Below the pieces are notes generated by a model. The model searched no databases, was not told the origin of the DNA, and was given only the letters and a program-made list of their open reading frames with translations. A DNA stretch of 42,637 nucleotides from Pseudobutyrivibrio ruminis (GTDB taxonomy: Bacteria > Bacillota > Clostridia > Lachnospirales > Lachnospiraceae), in the NCBI RefSeq assembly GCF_015057245.1, contig NZ_SVET01000022.1, forward strand, positions 1 through 42,637, given 5' to 3'. Made by a program: the position numbers and the translations under genes. This document shows, in pieces, positions 1 to 8,141 of this stretch; positions within the stretch are counted from its first letter, which is position 1, and every line of letters begins with the position of its first letter.

Positions 1-458
1 CCACCGAAAAGTCCGACCTTACCACCCTTAGCATAAGGAGCAAGTAAGTCGATAACCTTGATACCTGTCTCAAGCATTTCAACAACTGGGCTCTGGTCCT
101 CGAATGTAGGTGGCTCTCTATGGATGCACCAGTGCTCTCCATTATCGAGCTTTTCACCATTATCAAGTGTGTCACCTAATACGTTGAAAAGTCTACCAAG
201 TGTCTGCTCACCAACTGGCACAGAAATACCTGTACCTGTAGCAGTAACTTCCATATCTCTACATAGTCCCTCAGAAGGAGCAAGCATGATACATCTAACC
301 ACGCCTAAACCGATGTGCTGAGAGACCTCCATTACTCTTTTCTCATCCCCTACCATAACGTATAGGGCATCTCTAATGGCAGGTAGGTCATTATCTTTAA
401 ATTCTACATCGACAACAGGTCCTGAAACCTGGACGATTTTTCCTTTTAACTCTGACAT
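1..458 (-). CDS. atpD: ATP synthase F1 subunit beta, N-terminal part (runs off the window)
   Basis: This is the first 152 codons of the catalytic beta subunit of the F1Fo ATP synthase; the rest lies beyond the left edge. The protein begins MSELKGKIVQVSGPVVDVEF, the usual beta-barrel start of the beta/alpha family. It continues through the conserved ETGIKVIDLLAPYAKGGK segment and is cut inside the Walker A loop, at GLFGG. The start is the ATG ending at 458, preceded by a GAGAGG ribosome site, 12 bases after the atpG stop. It is the last operon gene visible; atpC would be expected further left. Confidence 0.97.
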   Translation of the reverse strand, partial: MSELKGKIVQVSGPVVDVEFKDNDLPAIRDALYVMVGDEKRVMEVSQHIGLGVVRCIMLAPSEGLCRDMEVTATGTGISVPVGEQTLGRLFNVLGDTLDNGEKLDNGEHWCIHREPPTFEDQSPVVEMLETGIKVIDLLAPYAKGGKVGLFG

Positions 459-470
459 GTTTAACCTCTC

Positions 471-1481
471 TTACCTTTTAGCTTTTTTCTTTTTTAGCGC
501 CTTGGCACCACCGATTACCTCAGTGATTTCCTGTGTAATTTGTGCCTGGCGAACTCTATTGTATTCAATAGATAAATCATGAAGAATAGCTTCCGCATTG
601 TCAGTAGCTGACTGCATCGCCATCATTCTTGCATTCTCTTCACTGGCTGAGCACTCAACCAAAGCTCCATAGATGAAAGCTGTGAAATGGTTGTGTACCA
701 AATGCTCCAAAACCGATGAAAGAGATGGATAGAATGGATACCATGAATCTCCGCCTTCTTTGAAAGCTTCAAGCTCGTAGTTATTGATTGAGTGAACGTG
801 CTTTGTACCTTCCTTCATCTCAGTAGCTACTTTACTTGTTCCTTCTGTATCAGATTCAACCTCCTGAACCTGCTCCTTAATAAACTTATGAGTTTTTAAA
901 GGAAGCAGACGTTCTACGCAAGTCTCTTCTGTAACAGAATTGAGCATCTTTGTGTAGATAATATCGATTCTATCAAGCTCTTCTCTGTTGTATAAATCGA
1001 TAAGATACTCAGAAATGACACGTGCTCTATGCATTGAAGGATTGTTTGCAGAATATCTGAAATTTTCATCTACGTTATATCCATTGTTTATGAAAAACGC
1101 TCTACCAGTCTCACCTACAACGAATAACTTATACTCGTCTTTTGATAAGCCGCCGATTCGCTGAAGTGCATATTTGATGGCATTGTGGTTGTAAGCACCA
1201 GCCATACCCTTATCACCTGTGAATACTACGAATCCACGCTTTTTGGTAGTTTCCTGATCATCCTCAACACGGTTATCAAAATAGATGTGTCGGATGTTAG
1301 GCATTCTAACAAGATTTTCTGCAATGCCCCTTTGGGTTCCTTCAAAGAATGGCAATGTCTCTTCAAGCTTTGATTTTGCCTTGCGCAATTTCATTGAAGA
1401 CATCATGTACATGGCTCTTGTAATCTTCATTGTATCCTGAATACTGTTTATTCTATTTAGGATTTCCTTTGTACTTGCCAT
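471..1481 (-). CDS. atpG: ATP synthase F1 subunit gamma, long form
   Basis: Gamma is the central rotor shaft of F1. The N-terminal helix (STKEILNRINSIQDTMKIT) and the C-terminal helix (ARMMAMQSATDNAEAI, then NRVRQAQITQEITEVIGGA) are both intact and are the two coiled-coil halves of the shaft. At 336 residues it is about 45 longer than the usual 285-290. Most of the excess is a charged stretch at about residues 203-245 (EVESDTEGTSKVATEMKEGT and after), between the globular domain and the C-terminal helix, plus a Lys-rich tail KKKKAKR. The ribosome site CAGGAG lies 7 bases before the ATG and overlaps the end of the upstream delta-alpha gene. Confidence 0.96.
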   Translation of the reverse strand: MASTKEILNRINSIQDTMKITRAMYMMSSMKLRKAKSKLEETLPFFEGTQRGIAENLVRMPNIRHIYFDNRVEDDQETTKKRGFVVFTGDKGMAGAYNHNAIKYALQRIGGLSKDEYKLFVVGETGRAFFINNGYNVDENFRYSANNPSMHRARVISEYLIDLYNREELDRIDIIYTKMLNSVTEETCVERLLPLKTHKFIKEQVQEVESDTEGTSKVATEMKEGTKHVHSINNYELEAFKEGGDSWYPFYPSLSSVLEHLVHNHFTAFIYGALVECSASEENARMMAMQSATDNAEAILHDLSIEYNRVRQAQITQEITEVIGGAKALKKKKAKR

Positions 1482-1484
1482 GGT

Positions 1485-3500
1485 TTACTCCTGATTCTTT
1501 TTGAACTCCTCTGCTGCGTCAACAATCGAAGCCTTAATATCCTCTGACAAATCCTTTGATGACTCGAGCTGACTGATGATTGCGCTATGCTCTGTTGCAA
1601 AGAACTCAAGCATATCTGCTCTAAACTTCTTAAGCTTTGAAAGCTCAACATCACTAAAGATATGAGCGTTTGCAGCTACAAGAATAATAACCTGCTCTGC
1701 CATTGAGAATGGTCTGTTAAGAGGCTGCTTTAATAATTCCATAAGGACACGACCATGAGCCAACTGCTTCTTTGTTGCATCATCAAGATCTGATGAGAAC
1801 TGTGTGAAGACTTCCATCTCACGGTACTGAGCCAAATCGATACGAATTGAACCAGCGGCTTTCTTCATAGCCTTTGTCTGGGCAGCACCACCAACACGGG
1901 ATACAGAAAGACCTACGTTTACGGCTGGTCTCTGACCTGCATTGAAAAGCTCTGACTCAAGGAATATCTGACCATCAGTAATAGAAATTACGTTTGTAGG
2001 AATGTAAGCTGAAAGGTCACCAGCCTGAGTCTCAATAATTGGAAGAGCTGTAATTGAACCACCACCTGCTTCTGGTGTGATTCTTGCAGAACGCTCCAAT
2101 AATCTTGAATGTAAGTAGAAAACATCACCAGGATATGCTTCACGTCCAGGTGAACGCTCTAACAACAATGAGATTGCACGGTATGCAACCGCATGCTTTG
2201 ATAAATCATCATAAACGATAAGTACGTCCTTGCCTGAATACATAAAGTACTCTGCAAGTGCTGTACCAGAATATGGTGCAATATACTGAAGTGGTGCTGG
2301 ATCAGATGCTGTAGCACTGACAATAATTGTATAATCCATTGCACCGTTTTCTTTTAATGTGTTAACAAGCTTTGCAATTGTAGATGCCTTCTGACCAATA
2401 GCTACATATACGCAGATAACATCCTTGCCCTTCTGGTTGATGATTGTATCAGTAGCGATAGATGTCTTACCTGTCTGTCTATCACCGATGATAAGCTCAC
2501 GCTGTCCTCTACCAATTGGGAACATTGAATCGATTGAAAGAAGACCTGTCTCCATTGGCTGGCTAACAGACTGTCTGTCAACGATACTTGGAGCTGGACA
2601 CTCAACTGGTCTAAATCCATCTGCCTGGATTTCTCCGTTTCCATCAAGTGGAGTACCAAGAGCATCAACGATACGTCCAAGGAATCCGTTACCAACAGGA
2701 AGGCCTGCCATCTTACCAGTACGAACAACCTTAGAACCTTCTTTGATTTCTGTATCACGACCGAAAAGGATAACACCGACTTCATCGCGTCGAACATCCT
2801 GTACCATACCTCTTACGCCGCAATCGAAGATAACGATTTCGCCGTAGAATGCATGATCAATACCGTCTACGTTGGCAATTCCATCACCAACCCAGTTAAC
2901 GATTCCGACTTCTTTTTCCTGAGCTTCAAGAGCGAAGTCTTCAACGTTTGTTCTGAGGATTGAAAGGATGCTTTCATCAACAGCTGAAACACCAACCGCC
3001 TTATTAATCTTTGTAGCGAACTGCTCAATACGTCCCTGTTCGCTCCAGTCATATTCTTTTGTACCCACTGAAAGAATGAAACCACTCTTTAGTGAATCGT
3101 CCTGTACTAATTCAAGCTCAATGTCTCCATTGCCTGTTTCCTTAGCAAGGAACTTCTTGATACCTGCAAGCTGCTCATCTGAAGGTGCAGTAACATAGCG
3201 AAGTTTCGCTCTATCAACCTTTTCAGTCTTTGGCTGAAGAGATTCCTTGTATGCAGCTCTAATATCATTAAATAAATCAAAATCTCCGTTATCACATAGC
3301 AATTTGAAGAAATTGCGGATTTCATGAGGGAATATGCTATCAATAACAACATGCTTCTTAGCGATTGCTACTGTAGGATCTGATAATTCCTCTCCAATTG
3401 CAGGTACAGCCTCTAGTATAGAAGCGGCAGACTGCAAATGTGCTTCTGCATTATCTATGCTATGTAGGTCACGGGCATAGTTTAAAGATTTCTCTGTCAC
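1485..3500 (-). CDS. atpHA: ATP synthase delta-alpha fusion protein
   Basis: One 671-codon reading frame holds two normally separate F1 subunits. Residues 1 to about 170 are subunit delta (OSCP), the stator link: they end with the family's C-terminal pattern DDSLKSGFILSVGTKEYDWS then QGRIEQFATKI. From about residue 171 the protein is subunit alpha, with SAVDESILSILRTNVEDF in place of the usual alpha N-terminus, then GDGIANVDGI, the Walker A GDRQTGKT at 339-346 and the arginine-finger region SVSRVGGAAQTKAMK. E. coli alpha has this Walker A at 169-176, so the offset of 170 shows a complete alpha behind a complete delta. The start is GTG at 3500 with AGGTGA six bases upstream, overlapping the atpF stop. 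I see no strong ribosome site for a separate alpha start near 2990. Confidence 0.95.
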   Translation of the reverse strand: MTEKSLNYARDLHSIDNAEAHLQSAASILEAVPAIGEELSDPTVAIAKKHVVIDSIFPHEIRNFFKLLCDNGDFDLFNDIRAAYKESLQPKTEKVDRAKLRYVTAPSDEQLAGIKKFLAKETGNGDIELELVQDDSLKSGFILSVGTKEYDWSEQGRIEQFATKINKAVGVSAVDESILSILRTNVEDFALEAQEKEVGIVNWVGDGIANVDGIDHAFYGEIVIFDCGVRGMVQDVRRDEVGVILFGRDTEIKEGSKVVRTGKMAGLPVGNGFLGRIVDALGTPLDGNGEIQADGFRPVECPAPSIVDRQSVSQPMETGLLSIDSMFPIGRGQRELIIGDRQTGKTSIATDTIINQKGKDVICVYVAIGQKASTIAKLVNTLKENGAMDYTIIVSATASDPAPLQYIAPYSGTALAEYFMYSGKDVLIVYDDLSKHAVAYRAISLLLERSPGREAYPGDVFYLHSRLLERSARITPEAGGGSITALPIIETQAGDLSAYIPTNVISITDGQIFLESELFNAGQRPAVNVGLSVSRVGGAAQTKAMKKAAGSIRIDLAQYREMEVFTQFSSDLDDATKKQLAHGRVLMELLKQPLNRPFSMAEQVIILVAANAHIFSDVELSKLKKFRADMLEFFATEHSAIISQLESSKDLSEDIKASIVDAAEEFKKNQE

Positions 3501-3502
3501 TT

Positions 3503-3985
3503 TTATTCACCTGCTTTACCTAAAAATTCATCAAACAGTTTGCTATCGATATCAGCTCCTGTTTTGCTACCAACAACTTTTGTAGTTGCATCAACTACTA
3601 TATCTGCAATTTCTTTCTTTGCACTTGCGATGATCTGGCTCTTCTCATGATTAGCCTCTGCAACTGCTGCATCATGAATGCTCTTTGCATCAGTCTTAGC
3701 ATCTTCTAATATCTTCTGATACTGGCCATCAGCGCTCTTTCTTGCTTCAGCAATAATCTGTTTCTTCTCTGTCTCAGCCTCTGCAACCTTCTGCTCGTAC
3801 TGTGCAGCAAGTTCATTAGCCTCATTTTCCTTTGCTGTAGCCTTTGCATAAACCTCGTCTGCCTCTTCCTGACGCTTAGCAATAATTTTGCCAATAGGCT
3901 TAAAGAAGAAGATTTTGAAAGCTACAACCAGGATAAGAAGATTGACTACTGTCCAAAGAATACTCCAAAATTGAATGTTAATCAT
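3503..3985 (-). CDS. atpF: ATP synthase Fo subunit b
   Basis: Subunit b is the peripheral stalk that ties Fo to F1. It has one N-terminal membrane segment (about residues 6-27, FWSILWTVVNLLILVVAFKI), the conserved FFKPIGKII turn, and a long Ala/Glu/Lys-rich coiled coil to the C-terminus. At 160 residues it has the normal length. It lies between atpE and the delta-alpha fusion. Its stop codon sits only 2 bases before the GTG of that fusion, so translational coupling of the two stalk proteins is likely. Confidence 0.96.
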   Translation of the reverse strand: MINIQFWSILWTVVNLLILVVAFKIFFFKPIGKIIAKRQEEADEVYAKATAKENEANELAAQYEQKVAEAETEKKQIIAEARKSADGQYQKILEDAKTDAKSIHDAAVAEANHEKSQIIASAKKEIADIVVDATTKVVGSKTGADIDSKLFDEFLGKAGE

Positions 3986-4023
3986 ATCTAATACCTATCC
4001 TTTATTATTAATAGAACTTGTTA

Positions 4024-4245
4024 TTACAATACGAACATTATCATAAGAGCGATAACGAAACCGTAAATAGCTGTTGCCTCTGCAAGGGCACAACCTAAGA
4101 TAAGGTTCTTCTGAATCTTGCTCTCTGCTTCTGGCTGACGTGCAATACCTTCGCAAGCCTTACCTGTTGCGATACCGATACCAATACCAGCACCAAGACC
4201 TGTTACTACTGCAATACCTGCTCCAACTGCGATTAAAGTGTTCAT
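4024..4245 (-). CDS. atpE: ATP synthase Fo subunit c
   Basis: Subunit c is the proteolipid that forms the membrane rotor ring. The 73-residue product has two membrane helices joined by the ARQPEA polar loop (residues 35-40). The ion-binding carboxylate is E56 in CALAEATAIYG. I chose the ATG at 4245 because AGGAGG lies 7-12 bases upstream; an earlier in-frame start at 4275 would place that ribosome site inside the gene. In the Na+-binding Ilyobacter ring the ligands include Gln32 and Ser66. The equivalent positions here are Ile23 and Ala57, which points to proton rather than sodium coupling. That is an inference from alignment by eye. Confidence 0.96.
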   Translation of the reverse strand: MNTLIAVGAGIAVVTGLGAGIGIGIATGKACEGIARQPEAESKIQKNLILGCALAEATAIYGFVIALMIMFVL

Positions 4246-4288
4246 AAAATTTTTCCTCCTAAAGCTCGCCGACATTCACTCTGTGTAT

Positions 4289-4374
4289 GCTTGTTACGAT
4301 TACAAGCCTTATAGATTCTCCGCTCGACTACATGTCTCGCTTGAGAATCATAAGAGCTTGATATCTACAAGCTC
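4289..4374 (-). other. Cluster of three hairpins between atpB and atpE
   Basis: The 196-base gap between atpB and atpE is long for an ATP synthase operon and holds three successive inverted repeats. They are GCTTGT/ACAAGC (4289-4307), GATTCTC/GAGAATC (4314-4349) and GAGCTTG/CAAGCTC (4354-4374). None is followed by a T-run on the minus strand, so they do not look like terminators. They may be RNA processing or stabilising structures that raise expression of the multi-copy c subunit over the single-copy a subunit; that role is inferred. Confidence 0.5.
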
Positions 4375-4441
4375 ATTATCATTTTTTGAGTCGGCTCTTC
4401 TACTTGATTAAAAATACCATAAAAATATTCTTTTCGATTCT

Positions 4442-5128
4442 TTATTCAATAGCTTCCTTTAAATATAAAGAAGTTAGGAATACGAATACGTATGCCTGAA
4501 GTAATCCATCAAACAAATCAAAGTATAATGAAAATACAGCAGGGATAACTGGTGGAACGACGATTTTAAGAAGTTCCATGATAACAAAAGCACCAAGTAC
4601 ATTACCAAAAAGTCGCATACATAACGACAATGGTCTTGTGAATACATCAAGAATGTTAAATGGTGTTACTATAGCAACTGGCTCAACAAATGAATGTAAC
4701 CATTTCTTTACGCCCTTGTGATAAATACCTGCAGCTTCTACCAAAACTATACTCATAAGAGCAAGTGCTGCTGTAACATTTACATCCTTAGTAGGTGACT
4801 TGAAACCAAACAAACCAATGATGTTAGATAAACCAATGTACAAAAGTACTGTGACAAGGTAACCGGTATATGCCTTTCCCTCTTCACCTAAGGTTGCACC
4901 AACAATGGCATTTAGTTTCTCGTAAATAAGCTCGGCAAATGCCTGCTTTTTACTGATGTTTTGTGTCTTTAGTCCCGTAGTCAAGAATATGGCTATGAGA
5001 ATAAGCACGGCCATTACGATCCAGGTAACTACGACTGATTCATAAATCGGAATATCAAATCCTCCGATATGGAGCCTGAATACCTCTTCGCAATTTAGCT
5101 CTTCTACAAGCTTTTCTGCTAAAGTCAA
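4442..5128 (-). CDS. atpB: ATP synthase Fo subunit a
   Basis: Subunit a is the membrane stator that carries the ion half-channels. At 228 residues it has several hydrophobic segments. The essential-arginine helix reads RPLSLCMRLFGNVLGAF (about 165-181), and the last helices read LLQAYVFVFLTSLYLKEAIE. It is the first gene of the operon; no atpI-like gene precedes it. The ATG at 5128 follows a good AGGAGG site. Upstream lie only a possible promoter and the terminator of the guanine deaminase gene. Confidence 0.96.
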   Translation of the reverse strand: MTLAEKLVEELNCEEVFRLHIGGFDIPIYESVVVTWIVMAVLILIAIFLTTGLKTQNISKKQAFAELIYEKLNAIVGATLGEEGKAYTGYLVTVLLYIGLSNIIGLFGFKSPTKDVNVTAALALMSIVLVEAAGIYHKGVKKWLHSFVEPVAIVTPFNILDVFTRPLSLCMRLFGNVLGAFVIMELLKIVVPPVIPAVFSLYFDLFDGLLQAYVFVFLTSLYLKEAIE

Positions 5129-5166
5129 GAAAACACCTCCTATTCATTTTTTCTCATGCCACTCAT

Positions 5167-5175
5167 TTTATACCA
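5167..5175 (-). promoter_or_regulatory. Possible extended -10 promoter element for the atp operon
   Basis: On the minus strand TGGTATAAA fits an extended -10 (TGnTATAAT), about 40 bases before the atpB start codon. No convincing -35 is visible at 16-18 bases. It is the best candidate in the short space after the upstream terminator. Confidence 0.3.
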
Positions 5176-5277
5176 TTCGCACAAAAATATAAGATACAAA
5201 TTGAGCAATGTGTATAAAGAAAATGTTTGACATGCAATTTACCGGACTTTTACTCCGTATGTTCTCACCATACACCT

Positions 5278-5310
5278 AAAAAAAGTGTCCAGTCAATGCT
5301 GGACACTTTT
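5278..5310 (-). terminator. Intrinsic terminator after guanine deaminase
   Basis: A 12-bp perfect stem (AAAAGTGTCCAG/CTGGACACTTTT, 5281-5310) has a 6-base loop. On the minus strand it is followed by seven T. It lies 32 bases past the stop of the deaminase gene and separates it from the ATP synthase operon. Confidence 0.85.
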
Positions 5311-5341
5311 ATTTAACACTTTTTTCAAGACTTTTTAGCAA

Positions 5342-6622
5342 TTAGCAATATACCTTTTTGCCTTTGACAAATTTATCCTTAATAATGGCATCGGCATCAT
5401 TGTAACACATTCTCTCAATACGCTCTCTGATGGACATATCTCTCATTGAATACATCTTGCTGTCATCGATAACAACTGCATCGAATTCGTATCCATCCTT
5501 GAATGTACCAACCTTGCCAAAGTACTCTCCGCCACCTGCTGTAGCAAGATAGAAAACCTCTTCAAAAGAAAGTGGCTTAACATCTGTATCAACCAGGCGA
5601 TAGTACATTTTAGATGCCTGCAATGTAATAAGCATTGTCTTAAGCATATTCATAGATGAGCCGGCAGCCACGTCTGTACCAAGACCCACCTTGATGCCTG
5701 CATCCATAAACTTTCTGATTGGAGCGATACCGCTTGTAAGGTTCATATTGGAATCAGCACAATGAGCAATGTAAGCACCATGCTTTTTAAGGATGCTCAT
5801 TTCCTCTTCTCCTGAGTATACACAGTGAGCCATGATAGTAGGAAGTTCTGCTGAGCCCATGGTATCAAACAGCTCGTACGCATTTGCGTAGGAAGTTGAT
5901 TCAGGAACCAACTCCTTTACCCAAGCCACCTCCGACTGATTTTCAGAAAGATGCGACTGGATTCTCAAATTTCTTTCAGCTGAAAGCTTTCCCAAGCCTC
6001 TCATTAAATCATCTGAGCATGATGGGATGAATCGAGGTGTAAGGATAGGCTTTGTGTTTTTGTAGCGACCATCGATAGCTGAAAGCCAATCCAATGTAGC
6101 TTGAAGTGATGCCTCGGCACTTTCCTCCTGAAGACCTTCGCCACCATTTCTATCCATATTTACCTTACCAACGTATGTGATCACACCAGTATCCTCTAGC
6201 TGATCCATGAGGTTGATAGTTGCTTCATTATGCATTGTTCCAAAAACAACAGCACGAGTTGTAAAGCAACGTCTTAAATCCTCTGCAAAATACCCATATG
6301 CCTTTTTAGCATATTCCATATCAGAGTATTTGGCTTCCTCTGGGAATGTGTAGGTGGTAAGCCACTCCAGTAGCTCCTCATCCATACCAATTCCGCGGAA
6401 GGTGTACTGAGGTGCATGAACATGCAAATCAGTCATGCCAGGGATGATTAAACGCTCGCCGTAATCATATAGCTGCAATCCCTTGTACTGCTCAGGGAGC
6501 TCTGTGAAGGCACCTTTGCAAATGCCATCCACACAAACAAGATAACCTCTATAATATGTAGTTATTCTCTTTTCTGATTCCGAGAAGGCAATGCCTCCGC
6601 GTAATATAAAGCTGTTATTCAT
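5342..6622 (-). CDS. guaD: Guanine deaminase (amidohydrolase)
   Basis: This enzyme hydrolyses guanine to xanthine and ammonia in purine salvage. The 426-residue protein has the amidohydrolase metal sites in order: DLHVHAPQY (H67, H69), QSHLSEN (H224), AHCVYSGEE (H266) and GLGTDVAAG (D317). HAPQYTFRG and PRFIPSCSDDLM are the segments that mark guanine deaminases among the amidohydrolases. The start ATG at 6622 is preceded by AAAGGA. It follows the small FakA-like gene by 26 bases in the same direction, so the two are probably cotranscribed. A terminator follows at 5281-5310. Confidence 0.9.
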   Translation of the reverse strand: MNNSFILRGGIAFSESEKRITTYYRGYLVCVDGICKGAFTELPEQYKGLQLYDYGERLIIPGMTDLHVHAPQYTFRGIGMDEELLEWLTTYTFPEEAKYSDMEYAKKAYGYFAEDLRRCFTTRAVVFGTMHNEATINLMDQLEDTGVITYVGKVNMDRNGGEGLQEESAEASLQATLDWLSAIDGRYKNTKPILTPRFIPSCSDDLMRGLGKLSAERNLRIQSHLSENQSEVAWVKELVPESTSYANAYELFDTMGSAELPTIMAHCVYSGEEEMSILKKHGAYIAHCADSNMNLTSGIAPIRKFMDAGIKVGLGTDVAAGSSMNMLKTMLITLQASKMYYRLVDTDVKPLSFEEVFYLATAGGGEYFGKVGTFKDGYEFDAVVIDDSKMYSMRDMSIRERIERMCYNDADAIIKDKFVKGKKVYC

Positions 6623-6648
6623 GTAAAATCCTTTCGGGAAGACGCAGC

Positions 6649-6915
6649 CTAGCCTTGTAAACCTCTTGCCTGTCTATCCATATCCTCGACTACGATATCA
6701 TAAATCTCGCCAAGTGTTCTGCAGTACTCAAGAACCTTCCATGGCTCGTTTGTATGATAGTGAATCTTGATAAGCTCCTCATCACCTACTGCAAGTAAGC
6801 TGTCGCCAACAAAATTCTCTGTGATGTAATCGTTGATTGCATCCTCATCAAGATTCTCGCCCTCAATAAGAAGTTGTGTGTCATATCTAAATTCAATTGT
6901 CTGTTCTGGTAACAT
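6649..6915 (-). CDS. Stand-alone FakA/YloV-like domain protein, 88 aa
   Basis: The product resembles one internal segment of the fatty-acid kinase FakA/YloV (DAK-type family). The recognisable patterns are IEFRYDTQLLIEG, then GDSLLAVGDEELIKIHYHTN, then PWKVLEYC and IVVEDMDRQA. In full-length FakA these follow the nucleotide-binding DAK2 domain; here nothing else of the protein is present. I chose ATG at 6915 because GGAGG lies 8 bases upstream; the in-frame TTG at 6930 overlaps that site. Catalytic activity is unlikely; a ligand- or partner-binding role is possible. It sits between the glgD terminator and guaD. The family call is by pattern and has moderate confidence. Confidence 0.7.
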   Translation of the reverse strand: MLPEQTIEFRYDTQLLIEGENLDEDAINDYITENFVGDSLLAVGDEELIKIHYHTNEPWKVLEYCRTLGEIYDIVVEDMDRQARGLQG

Positions 6916-6984
6916 ATTTATTTCCTCCAAAATTTTCTTTTCGAAAAACTACAGAATTACTTTACCACATATATAAAAAAAAGG

Positions 6985-7014
6985 CGAGTCAGTCTGTTAG
7001 TTTAGACTGACTCG
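6985..7014 (-). terminator. Intrinsic terminator after glgD
   Basis: An 11-bp perfect stem (CGAGTCAGTCT/AGACTGACTCG) has an 8-base loop. It is followed on the minus strand by CC and a run of eight T. It lies 7 bases past the glgD stop. Confidence 0.85.
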
Positions 7015-7021
7015 TTTTTAA

Positions 7022-8140
7022 TTAAAGTTTATCATTACGTTTTACATATGTTGGTGTAACAGATTCTGATACAATCTTCTTGATTTTCTTTGCCTCAACC
7101 CATTTATCTACTACCGCATTTTCGATATAAACTCCATCTCCAATATCAGCGTAGGAAAGAATAATTGAGTTTCTAACTACTGCCCCTTTTCCAATATGAA
7201 CATTACGTCCAATGATAGAATTTTCAACAGTGCCTTCAATCAAGCCGGCATTACATACCATTGAGTTGGTAACATTTGCTCCGTGGAAATATTGTGTTGG
7301 GCAGGCGTCTGTTGTCTTAGTGTAAAATGGCCAATCGTTTGTGAAAAAGTCCATCGCCGTTGCGTAATCAAGCATCTCCATGTTTGCCCTGTAGTAATCA
7401 TCCAAGCTTGTTATCGCTGCAAAGAATCCTTTGTGCTGATAGCCTCTCACATCAAGAGTCTCGCAAGCTAATGCAATCATATCTGCAAGAGAATAAGCAG
7501 AAGACTCTTTCTTAGCCTTTTTAATCAAATCAACAAATATCTCTTTAGACATAACATAGGTGTCCATGCTGACAAGCTTCTCCTTGGCTGTGCCCATGTT
7601 GCGTTCCAGAGATTGTACACCTTTTTGCTTGTTCAAGGTAACCACATTGCACGCTCTGTAGTATTCCTTAGCCTGATCTACCTTGTGATATAGCAAAGTA
7701 ATATCTGTTCCAGCTGCCACATGCTCATCCAAAAGCTTTTGATAATCCTGCTTGTAAATCATGTAGCTAGGTGCCACGATTACATAATCCTGAGGCATGC
7801 GCTCTATCTGCTCTAGGTTTTCCAGATACGCATTGATATCTGTATTATAGATGGAACTATAACCATTATTCTGTGTAAATAACAGCTGAATATTTCCTCG
7901 TTTTGAATTGATATTGTAATGGCGACCATCACCAATGTGCTCAACAATAGAACGAGGTCTACTATTCAAATATACGTGTATACGATTTATGCCGCTATTG
8001 CTCATATTCGAAATAGGGAAATCGATAACTCGAAATCTACCCAAGAATGAGAAAGCGCCAATTGGTCTGTAGTCATGAAGTCCTTCGACTCTGATATAGT
8101 TTGCGGCGGAATTAATCACGCCAAATGCTTTGTTTGCCAT
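7022..8140 (-). CDS. glgD: Glucose-1-phosphate adenylyltransferase subunit GlgD
   Basis: This is the second, regulatory-type subunit of ADP-glucose pyrophosphorylase for glycogen synthesis in Firmicutes. The 372-residue protein keeps the family start (KAFGVINSAANYIRVEGLHD) and FRVIDFPISNMSNSGI. It lacks the catalytic LAGGRGSRL loop that GlgC has. The C-terminal third is a left-handed beta-helix of hexapeptide repeats (GRNVHIGKGAVVRNSIIL, GDGVYIENAVVD). It starts one base after the glgC stop, with GGAGG inside the glgC end, so the two are translationally coupled. A terminator follows. Confidence 0.95.
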   Translation of the reverse strand: MANKAFGVINSAANYIRVEGLHDYRPIGAFSFLGRFRVIDFPISNMSNSGINRIHVYLNSRPRSIVEHIGDGRHYNINSKRGNIQLLFTQNNGYSSIYNTDINAYLENLEQIERMPQDYVIVAPSYMIYKQDYQKLLDEHVAAGTDITLLYHKVDQAKEYYRACNVVTLNKQKGVQSLERNMGTAKEKLVSMDTYVMSKEIFVDLIKKAKKESSAYSLADMIALACETLDVRGYQHKGFFAAITSLDDYYRANMEMLDYATAMDFFTNDWPFYTKTTDACPTQYFHGANVTNSMVCNAGLIEGTVENSIIGRNVHIGKGAVVRNSIILSYADIGDGVYIENAVVDKWVEAKKIKKIVSESVTPTYVKRNDKL

Positions 8141-8141
8141 A

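Noticed and set aside
2425..2847. A 140-codon open frame on the plus strand inside the delta-alpha gene
   Set aside because: It is a codon-bias shadow of the conserved alpha sequence, with a composition rich in Ser, Pro and Arg and no family pattern.
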